Below, piece by piece: positions 1 to 5,124 of a stretch of 6,166 bases of DNA; position 1 is the stretch's first letter, and each line of letters starts with the position of its first letter. The notes under the pieces are model-generated. The model saw only the letters and a program-made list of their open reading frames with translations. It did not search any database and was not told the DNA's origin. Made by a program: the position numbers and the translations under genes. The stretch is from Bacillota bacterium. Lineage in GTDB: Bacteria; Bacillota; Clostridia; Christensenellales; Aristaeellaceae. The DNA lies in assembly GCA_023435435.1 (NCBI GenBank), contig JAEYRW010000056.1, forward strand, positions 1 to 6,166. The letters are read 5' to 3'.

Positions 1-120
1 GGGCCAAGGAGCCAAGGGGCCAAGGGGCCAAGGGGCCAAGGGGCCAAGGGGCCAAGGGGCCAAGGGGCCAAGGGGCCAAGGGGCCAAGGGGCCAAGGGGC
101 CAAGGGGCCAAGGGGCCAAG
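1..120. repeat. 8-bp tandem repeat array, 15 units of GGGCCAAG
   Basis: Fifteen head-to-tail octamers fill this stretch exactly. All are identical except the second (9-16), which reads GAGCCAAG. The array begins at the first base of the window, so its true left end and copy number are unknown. Read on the plus strand it gives 13 runs of GGGG separated by CCAA, a pattern able to form stacked G-quadruplexes; the minus strand is correspondingly C-rich. The period is not a multiple of three and the unit contains no stop, so all frames stay open through it on both strands; openness here is therefore no evidence of coding. It lies just beyond the terminator of the leftward operon, in non-coding DNA as far as can be seen. 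Confidence 0.97.
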
Positions 121-238
121 CCGAATCCACGCGCGGCATTTGTCCTGCAAAGCGCATCCCGCGAAAAACCCGCCCGTTCGCTGATCCTGCGAACGGACGG
201 GCCATCATGCGCATATTGCGCGGAGGAAGGATTCCGGG
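121..238. other. intergenic spacer between octamer array and small minus-strand gene
   Basis: This 118-base stretch separates the repeat array from the stop codon of the 55-residue gene. Its only recognisable content is the minus-strand intrinsic terminator at 164-201. I see no other gene, promoter or repeat in it. Confidence 0.7.
164..201 (-). terminator. intrinsic terminator of the leftward operon
   Basis: On the minus strand an arm (201-190) pairs with a second arm (180-169) over 12 bp around a 9-nt loop, followed directly by five T residues (168-164). The stem is GC-rich. The one non-Watson-Crick position (197 with 173) is a G-U wobble in the minus-strand RNA but a C-A mismatch in plus-strand RNA. 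Together with the T tract, this makes it a one-way terminator for leftward transcription. It starts 38 bases past the stop codon of the 55-residue gene. Confidence 0.9.
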
Positions 239-406
239 TTACTTTTTCTTCTTTTCCTTGCTTGTCTCCTTGTCGATCTGCTCGTCCGTAGACTCCTTGC
301 AGCCCTCCGGGAATTCCGGAGAACAGACGGTGACGTCGAAGGAAATTTCCTCTTCGGGGCGCGGCCCCTTGAAATCATCAGGTTTCTGCTTCGCGTTCTT
401 TTCCAT
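239..406 (-). CDS. small hypothetical protein, 55 residues, lysine-rich C-terminus
   Basis: I do not recognise this protein. It starts MEKNAKQKPDDFKG and ends in KEKKKK. It is highly charged, with an acidic stretch near residues 18-20 (PEEE), a short hydrophobic segment around residues 21-27 (ISFDVTV), two cysteines (C28 and C36) and a charged tail. There is no signal peptide or membrane segment. The case for a real gene is a strong ribosome binding site, GGGAGGT at 420-414, placed 7 nt before the ATG, and an intrinsic terminator 38 nt after the TAA stop. It lies 60 nt downstream of the FAD dehydrogenase gene on the same strand and is probably transcribed with it. An overlapping plus-strand reading frame (207-464) lacks these signals. 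Function is unknown; the charged tail could serve nucleic-acid or protein contact, but that is only a guess. Confidence 0.8.
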   Translation of the reverse strand: MEKNAKQKPDDFKGPRPEEEISFDVTVCSPEFPEGCKESTDEQIDKETSKEKKKK

Positions 407-466
407 GTACCACACCTCCCGGCAAACTTTCTGTCTCTATAATACCCGGGGATGCGGCATTTGAAA

Positions 467-1873
467 CTAAAGCCTTGAAAGGATGTCCCGCGCGACGACC
501 ACGCCCGTCACCGACGCCTGCATGAGTCCGCGCGTCACGCCCGCGCCGTCGCCGATGGCGTAAAAGCCGGGGAGCGCCGTCTCGAACTTGGGACTCACCT
601 TTACCTTGGACGAGTAAAACTTCACCTCCACGCCGTACAGAAGCGTGTTCATGGAGTCGAGCCCAGGCGCGACCTTATTGAAGGCGCGGATGGATTCGAT
701 GATGCTCGTCAGGTGCCTGTGGGGCAGGACGAATGAAAGATCGCCCGGCACCGCCGTCTCGAGGGTTGGGATGGTGGTGGATTTGCGCAGCCGCGAAAGA
801 TCCGTCCTGCGGCCCGCCTTGAGGTCGCCCAGCCGCTGCACCATGACGCCGCCGCCGGTGAGCATGTTTCCCAACTGGGCGATGTAGCGGCCGTACTCGA
901 TGGGCTGGTTGAACGGCTCGGTAAAGCGCGTGGAGACCAGAAGCGCGAAGTTGGTGTTCTGGGTCCTGAGCTTTTCGTCCGCGTAGCTGTGGCCGTTGAC
1001 CACCGCCAGGCCGCCCTCGTAGTGTTCCTCGCTCACGAGTCCGCCGGGGTTCATGCAAAAGGTACGCACCTTGTTTTCAAAGGTGTCGGAATAGTAGATC
1101 ATCTTCGCCTCGTACAGGTGCTTCGTGAGTCCGTCCATGACGGAATTCGGCACCTCGACGCGCACGCCGATGTCCACCTCGTTGTTGTAGGTCTGAATGT
1201 GGTTTTCCTTTGCCATCTGCGAAAGCCACGCCGCGCCGCCGCGCCCGGGGGCAGCCACCACGTACTTGGCGCGCTCGAGAATCTGCGCCTCGCCCGATGT
1301 GCGCATGTAGACGCCCGCGACCTTGCCGTCCTCCACGAGCAGCCCCTCGGCGGTGGTCTTCTCGCGGAACTCGAAGCCGGGCCGCGCGGCGAGGGTGACG
1401 TACATGTCGCGCAGAACCGTGAACGCGTTCTCGGTGCCGAGATGGCGCACCGGGCACTGAACAAGCCGGATGTTGTGGCGGGAGCACTCGTAGGAAATCT
1501 CCTCCACCTTCGGGTCGTTGAGCCCGTGCACCAGCGTCGGCGCACCGTGCTTGAGGTAGATGGAATCCGCGTAGCCGATGAGTTCGCGGGCCTCCTGGCG
1601 CGTCATGTAGTCGACGATGTTGCCGCCCACGTCCTCCGAAAGCGAGAGCTTGCCGTCCGAGAACGCGCCCGCCCCCGACCAGCCGCTCATAATGTTGCAG
1701 GGATCGCAGCCCACGCACTTGTGAAGGTCCCGTGCGGGGCACTTGCGCCTGTCGATGTGTAATCCCGAATCAATCAAAAGCACCTGGGCACCGGGCATTT
1801 TTTCCGTGTATTCCAACGCGGTGAAGATGCCCGCCGGTCCGGCGCCGACGATGATGACGTCGTAATGCTTCAT
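467..1873 (-). CDS. FAD-dependent dehydrogenase, COG2509 type
   Basis: This 468-residue protein is a soluble flavoprotein of the NAD(P)/FAD-dependent oxidoreductase superfamily. The N-terminal dinucleotide fold has GxGxxG at residues 10-15 (YDVIIVGAGPAG), followed by an acidic residue at the end of the second strand (LLIDSG). The C-terminus carries the second FAD motif, GFYAIGDGAGVTRG. A cysteine group (C45, C53, C56, C59) precedes SGWSGAGAFSDGK, a block I associate with the COG2509 family; the cysteines may bind a metal or Fe-S cluster, which is inference. The substrate of the family is not established to my knowledge. The start is supported by AGGAGGT (1887-1881) 7 nt upstream and a consensus promoter beyond it. 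It is the first gene of a leftward unit with the 55-residue gene, transcribed divergently from the glp-like operon. There is no sign of truncation. Confidence 0.93.
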   Translation of the reverse strand: MKHYDVIIVGAGPAGIFTALEYTEKMPGAQVLLIDSGLHIDRRKCPARDLHKCVGCDPCNIMSGWSGAGAFSDGKLSLSEDVGGNIVDYMTRQEARELIGYADSIYLKHGAPTLVHGLNDPKVEEISYECSRHNIRLVQCPVRHLGTENAFTVLRDMYVTLAARPGFEFREKTTAEGLLVEDGKVAGVYMRTSGEAQILERAKYVVAAPGRGGAAWLSQMAKENHIQTYNNEVDIGVRVEVPNSVMDGLTKHLYEAKMIYYSDTFENKVRTFCMNPGGLVSEEHYEGGLAVVNGHSYADEKLRTQNTNFALLVSTRFTEPFNQPIEYGRYIAQLGNMLTGGGVMVQRLGDLKAGRRTDLSRLRKSTTIPTLETAVPGDLSFVLPHRHLTSIIESIRAFNKVAPGLDSMNTLLYGVEVKFYSSKVKVSPKFETALPGFYAIGDGAGVTRGLMQASVTGVVVARDILSRL

Positions 1874-1906
1874 GATAATGACCTCCTGTCGTCCGACCGA
1901 AACGAA

Positions 1907-1935
1907 ATTATATCATATATATCGCCCATAGTCAA
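1907..1935 (-). promoter_or_regulatory. sigma-A promoter for the leftward operon
   Basis: On the minus strand the -35 box TTGACT (1935-1930) and the -10 box TATAAT (1912-1907) are separated by exactly 17 bp. The -10 box is preceded by TG one base upstream, an extended -10 feature. Transcription should begin near 1900, giving a leader of roughly 27 nt that includes the ribosome binding site of the FAD dehydrogenase. Its -35 box is only 8 bp from the -35 box of the rightward promoter. Confidence 0.9.
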
Positions 1936-1943
1936 ACGGGTTA

Positions 1944-1972
1944 TTGACAAATCGGCGTCCCGAACATATAAT
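1944..1972 (+). promoter_or_regulatory. consensus sigma-A promoter for the rightward glp-like operon
   Basis: TTGACA (1944-1949) and TATAAT (1967-1972) match the sigma-A/sigma-70 consensus at all 12 positions with the ideal 17-bp spacer. Transcription should start near 1979, about 94 nt before the first start codon. Such a strong promoter followed by a terminator-like hairpin suggests that control acts after initiation, or through a repressor covering this region. No operator could be assigned with confidence. Confidence 0.92.
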
Positions 1973-1999
1973 ATAACAAGGACTGGCAGAGAGAAAGAG

Positions 2000-2049
2000 A
2001 AGCCATGACGAAGAGCCCGTTTGCGCGGGGTTCTTCGTCATGGCTTTTT
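2000..2049 (+). terminator. leader attenuator hairpin upstream of glpA
   Basis: A perfect 15-bp inverted repeat (2000-2014 with 2032-2046) encloses a 17-nt loop. The loop can itself add pairs, because CCC at 2016-2018 faces GGG at 2028-2030. The stem is followed by a T tract at 2045-2049, giving the form of an intrinsic terminator for rightward transcription. It begins about 20 nt after the predicted transcription start and ends before the ribosome binding site at 2058-2064, so it lies wholly in the untranslated leader. In Bacillus, the antiterminator GlpP acts on leader terminators of glp operons with glycerol 3-phosphate as inducer; a similar mechanism here is inference, and no glpP gene is in the window. 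There is no matching T tract on the minus strand. Confidence 0.85.
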
Positions 2050-2057
2050 GCATGGAA

Positions 2058-2064
2058 GAGGGGG
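2058..2064 (+). promoter_or_regulatory. ribosome binding site that fixes the glpA start
   Basis: GAGGGGG lies 8 nt upstream of the ATG at 2073. The in-frame ATGs at 2040 and 2052 are less likely: 2040 is inside the terminator stem, and 2052 would place this purine run inside the coding region. The protein from 2073 begins MREYDVAVIGAG, the normal distance from the terminus to the FAD-binding loop. Confidence 0.75.
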
Positions 2065-2072
2065 AAAAGGGC

Positions 2073-3503
2073 ATGCGTGAATACGACGTGGCGGTCATCG
2101 GCGCGGGCATCACCGGCGCGGCCATCGCGCGGCAGTTGGCGCGTTCCGACATCAAAATCGCGCTCGTGGACGCGGCGGAGGACGTCGCCATGGGCGCCTC
2201 GCGCGCGAATTCGGCCATTGTGCACGCGGGGTACGACTGTCCGCCGGGCTCGCTGGAGGCGCTTCTGAACGTCAGGGGCAACGCCATGTACGACGCCTGG
2301 TGCAGGGAGCTTGACGTGCCGCTGGGGCGTCTCGGTTCCCTGGTGGTGGCGTTTTCGGACGAAGAAACCAAAACCGTTCAGGCGCTCTACGAACGCGGAC
2401 TCAAAAACGGTGTTCCGGACATGCGCGTCATTACCGGCGACGAGGCCCGCGGGATCGAGCCGATGCTCAGCCCGGAGGCGGTGAGCGCGCTCTACGCCGG
2501 GACGGGCGCCATTACATGTCCCTACGAAATGACGATGGCCTGCGCGGAGAACGCGCGGGACAACGGCGCGGAATGGGTGCTGGGAAGCGCCGTCACAGAC
2601 ATCCGGCGCGACGCGGACGGTTTTGTGCTCGCGCTGGGCGGGGAAGAGATTCGCGCCAAGCGCGTGGTGAACGCGGCGGGCGTGTTCGCCGACGACATTG
2701 CGCGCATGATCGGGGACGATTCGTTCTCCATCCGCCCGCGCAAGGGGGAATACCTGCTCATCGACCGCACGGCGCAGTCGCCCTGGACGGTGCTTTTCCA
2801 GACGCCCACCAAGCTCGGAAAGGGCGTGCTGGTTTCGCCTACGGTGGACGGCAACTGCTTTGCCGGGCCCACCGCCATCGAATCGGACGACAAGCACGAC
2901 ACCTCCGTCAGCGCGCAGAGCATCGAAAGCCTGAAGCGACTGGCACACAAAACCGCGCCGGGACTGGACTTCCGGCAGGTGATTACATCCTTCGCGGGCG
3001 TGCGCGCGCAGCCCTCCACGGGCGATTTCATCATCCGCGCGTCCGGGGCCGACTACCGCATGATCCACGCGGCGGGCATCTGTTCGCCGGGGTTCACCAG
3101 CGCCCCCGCCATCGCGGAGATGGTGGAACAGCTTTTGCGCGCGTCGGGGCTCTCCCTTCGCGCGAAGGCGGGACACAACCCCTGCCGCAAGCACATCCGC
3201 GCGTTCCGGCACATGCAAGAGGACGAGCGGAACGCCGCCATCGCGGAAAATCCGCTCTACGGCCGAATCATCTGCCGCTGCGAAACGGTGACGGAGGCGG
3301 AGGTGGTCGAGGCGGTGCGGCGCGGCGCGCGGACCGTCGACGGGGTGAAGCGGCGCACCCGCGCGGGCATGGGCCGCTGCCAGGGCGGCTTCTGCGGGCC
3401 GCGCGTCATGGAAATCATTTCCCGGGAGGCGGGCATTCCCATGACGGAGCTTACCAAATTCGGCGGCGGGTCGTACCTCGTCGCGGGCAAGACGCGGCCA
3501 TAG
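2073..3503 (+). CDS. glpA: GlpA-type FAD-dependent glycerol-3-phosphate dehydrogenase with C-terminal BFD-like [2Fe-2S] domain
   Basis: This 476-residue protein most likely oxidises sn-glycerol 3-phosphate to dihydroxyacetone phosphate, passing electrons from FAD to an Fe-S centre. Residues 1 to about 365 form a DAO-type FAD domain: GxGxxG at 10-15 (GAGITG), then LVDAAEDVAMGAS and NSAIVHAGYD, which are typical of GlpA and related 2-hydroxyacid oxidases. The C-terminal part is a BFD-like [2Fe-2S] domain with cysteines C401 and C403 (CRC) and C436 and C441 (CQGGFC). All four ligands are present. The protein has no membrane segment. It is first in a rightward operon; the next gene starts 9 nt past its TAG, and the intervening AGGAGGG is that gene's ribosome binding site. 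Transcription probably passes through the leader attenuator. An L-2-hydroxyglutarate-type or other polyol-phosphate substrate cannot be excluded, because the family is broad. Confidence 0.88.
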   Translation: MREYDVAVIGAGITGAAIARQLARSDIKIALVDAAEDVAMGASRANSAIVHAGYDCPPGSLEALLNVRGNAMYDAWCRELDVPLGRLGSLVVAFSDEETKTVQALYERGLKNGVPDMRVITGDEARGIEPMLSPEAVSALYAGTGAITCPYEMTMACAENARDNGAEWVLGSAVTDIRRDADGFVLALGGEEIRAKRVVNAAGVFADDIARMIGDDSFSIRPRKGEYLLIDRTAQSPWTVLFQTPTKLGKGVLVSPTVDGNCFAGPTAIESDDKHDTSVSAQSIESLKRLAHKTAPGLDFRQVITSFAGVRAQPSTGDFIIRASGADYRMIHAAGICSPGFTSAPAIAEMVEQLLRASGLSLRAKAGHNPCRKHIRAFRHMQEDERNAAIAENPLYGRIICRCETVTEAEVVEAVRRGARTVDGVKRRTRAGMGRCQGGFCGPRVMEIISREAGIPMTELTKFGGGSYLVAGKTRP

Positions 3504-3512
3504 GAGGGTCTT

Positions 3513-4760
3513 ATGACATACGAATGCGACGTTGCCGTCATCGGCGGCGGGCCGGCGGGGCTCGCGGCGGCGCTCGCCGCCCGGGAGGCGGCCAAGGACG
3601 CCAGGATTCTCATCATCGAGCGCGACGCGGGGCTGGGGGGCATCCTCCAGCAGTGCATCCACAACGGCTTCGGCCTCCACTATTTCGGGGAGGAGCTTAC
3701 CGGGCCCGAATATGCCCAGCGGTTCATTGACAGGCTGGACGAAACGGGCATCGAGGTCTGGACGGACACCATGGCGCTGGAGCTGACCCGGGGCCGGGAA
3801 ATTCTGTGCGTGTCGGCGGCGCGCGGACTTCAGCACGTAAAGGCGGGCGCGGTGGTGCTGGCCATGGGCTGCCGGGAGAGGACGCGGGGGGCGCTGTCCA
3901 TCCCCGGCACGCGTCCGGCGGGCATTTACACGGCGGGCACCGCCCAGCGGCTCAACAACATCGAGGGCTATCTGCCCGGAAAGCGCATCGTGATCCTGGG
4001 TTCGGGGGACATTGGGCTCATTATGGCGCGGCGCATGACGTGGGAGGGCGCGAAGGTGGAGCTGGTGGCAGAGATCATGCCGTTTTCCAGCGGCCTCAGC
4101 CGGAACATCGTGCAGTGCCTGGTGGACAACGAAATCCCGCTCAAGTTCAACCACACGGTGACCAGGGTGCATGGGTGTGAGCGCGTGACGGGGGTGACGG
4201 TTTCCGAGGTCGATCCCATGACGCGCATGCCCATTCCGGGCACGGATGAATTCTACGAGTGCGATACGCTTCTGCTTTCGGTGGGCCTGATCCCGGAAAA
4301 CGAGCTATCCAAGGCGGCGGGCGTGGAAATGGACCCGGTGACAAGCGGCGCGGTGGTGGACGAGACGCGCCAGACGTCCGTCCCGGGCGTGTTCGCCTGC
4401 GGAAACGTGCTGCACGTGCACGACCTTGTGGACAACGTCTCCGAGGAGGCGGCCCTGGCGGGCGCGGCGGCGGCAAAGTACGCCACGGGGGAGCGGGAGA
4501 CGGTGGAAAGCTACGCGGTAAAGGCGGAAAACGGCGTGCGCTATGCGCTGCCCCAGCGGATTTCCAAATCCGCGGCCGGGACCGTCGACGTCTACTTCCG
4601 CGTGGGCCAGGTGTACCGGGGCGCGACGGTGGAGGTGTTCTCGGGGGACGAGCGCATCTTCATGCAAAGAAAGCGCATCATGACGCCTGGCGAAATGGAG
4701 AAAATCCAGATCGAGGCCGGGGATCTGTCTGGCGACGTGATCGTCCGGCTGGACGCGTGA
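3513..4760 (+). CDS. NAD(P)/FAD-dependent pyridine-nucleotide oxidoreductase, partner of GlpA
   Basis: This 415-residue flavoprotein has two dinucleotide-binding loops: GGGPAG at residues 11-16 for FAD and GSGDIG at 163-168 for NAD(P). A closing FAD motif surrounds C296 (VFACGNVLHVHDLVDNV). The block GGILQQCIHNGFG near residue 48 and AMGCRERTRGA near residue 120 are typical of the oxidoreductase that accompanies GlpA-like proteins in clostridia and Thermotogales, and resemble the sarcosine oxidase alpha-like group. It lacks the CxxxxC redox disulphide of glutathione reductase. From about residue 335 there is an additional C-terminal segment of roughly 80 residues, predicted by eye to be beta-rich. 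The inferred role is transfer of electrons between the GlpA Fe-S/FAD centres and NAD(P). AGGAGGG lies just before the ATG, 9 nt after the previous stop. It is not homologous in any obvious way to E. coli GlpB by what I can see, so no symbol is given. Confidence 0.88.
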   Translation: MTYECDVAVIGGGPAGLAAALAAREAAKDARILIIERDAGLGGILQQCIHNGFGLHYFGEELTGPEYAQRFIDRLDETGIEVWTDTMALELTRGREILCVSAARGLQHVKAGAVVLAMGCRERTRGALSIPGTRPAGIYTAGTAQRLNNIEGYLPGKRIVILGSGDIGLIMARRMTWEGAKVELVAEIMPFSSGLSRNIVQCLVDNEIPLKFNHTVTRVHGCERVTGVTVSEVDPMTRMPIPGTDEFYECDTLLLSVGLIPENELSKAAGVEMDPVTSGAVVDETRQTSVPGVFACGNVLHVHDLVDNVSEEAALAGAAAAKYATGERETVESYAVKAENGVRYALPQRISKSAAGTVDVYFRVGQVYRGATVEVFSGDERIFMQRKRIMTPGEMEKIQIEAGDLSGDVIVRLDA

Positions 4761-4769
4761 GGTGAGAAT

Positions 4770-5123
4770 ATGGAAATGACATGTATCGTCTGTCCCGTGG
4801 GCTGCCGCCTGATGGTGGAGATGGTGGACGGCAAGTATGTGGTGACGGGGAACGGTTGCCGGCGCGGCGCGGACTACGCCGTGCAGGAGGTGACCAACCC
4901 CATGCGCACGCTGACCTCGCTGGTGAAAATTGCGGGGGGCGCGGAGCCGCTTTGCCCGGTCAAGACAAGCGCGCCCATCCCCAAGGCGATGATCGGGGCG
5001 GCCCTCGACGCGGTCAGGGCCGCGCGTGCGGAAGCGCCGGTGAGGGTTGGGGATGTCGTCATCAAGGATATTGCGGGCACGGGGGCCGACCTCGTGGCCA
5101 CGGCAAACAGGGGGAGGGCATAA
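4770..5123 (+). CDS. DUF1667 protein, small cysteine-cluster subunit of the GlpA-type complex
   Basis: This 117-residue protein matches the DUF1667 family in length and in sequence blocks: MTCIVCPVGCRL at the N-terminus, GNGCRRGADYA near residues 27-37, PLCPVKTSAPIPK near residues 60-72 and the final GADLVATANRG. Cysteines C5, C8, C12 and C30 form CxxCxxxC-x17-C, a spacing like the [4Fe-4S] site at the start of molybdopterin oxidoreductases; C62 is a fifth cysteine. Family members usually sit beside the two flavoprotein genes found here, so a role as a small Fe-S electron-transfer or assembly subunit is likely but inferred. The start has a GAGGTGAG ribosome binding site overlapping the previous stop region, 9 nt downstream of that TGA. 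The next gene begins 1 nt after its TAA, so translation of the two is probably coupled. No signal peptide is present. Confidence 0.87.
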   Translation: MEMTCIVCPVGCRLMVEMVDGKYVVTGNGCRRGADYAVQEVTNPMRTLTSLVKIAGGAEPLCPVKTSAPIPKAMIGAALDAVRAARAEAPVRVGDVVIKDIAGTGADLVATANRGRA

Positions 5124-5124
5124 A

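Noticed and set aside
1..120. CRISPR array
   Set aside because: The units are 8 bp and contiguous with no spacers; this is a simple tandem repeat.
1..157. Minus-strand frame starting at 157 and running through the octamer array to the edge (repeating Leu-Gly-Pro-Leu-Ala-Pro-Trp-Pro)
   Set aside because: The octamer has no stop in any frame, so openness means nothing. The start follows the terminator T tract and has no ribosome binding site.
207..464. Plus-strand frame of 85 codons overlapping the small minus-strand gene
   Set aside because: Its start lies a few bases past the minus-strand terminator stem, without a good ribosome binding site. The minus-strand frame has a strong ribosome binding site and a terminator in the right places.
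439..466. Possible separate minus-strand promoter for the 55-residue gene (TATTAT at 444-439, TTTCAA at 466-461)
   Set aside because: The -35 candidate matches consensus at only three of six positions with a 16-bp spacer. Read-through from the upstream gene explains expression more simply. A plus-strand TATAAT at 438-443 has no -35 partner.
989..1762. Plus-strand open frame of 257 codons inside the COG2509 gene
   Set aside because: Antisense shadow of a gene with clear FAD motifs, ribosome binding site and promoter; its product is a low-complexity His/Val/Ala-rich sequence.
1923..1957. Longer palindromic operator across the two promoters (CGCC and GGCG flanking GTCAA/TTGAC)
   Set aside because: The outer arms are off-centre by half a base step relative to the inner arms, and the inner arms are explained by the two -35 boxes, so a dedicated operator is not supported.
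2040..2072. Upstream in-frame ATGs at 2040 and 2052 as glpA starts
   Set aside because: The first lies inside the terminator stem. The second would put the purine-rich ribosome binding site inside the gene. The start at 2073 has good spacing and the usual N-terminal length before the FAD loop.
1941..4172. Very long minus-strand open frame (743 codons) opposite the glpA region
   Set aside because: It is antisense to two well-recognised flavoprotein genes, its product is rich in Arg, His, Ala and Pro with no recognisable domain, and it lacks stops because of the GC-rich third positions of the real genes.
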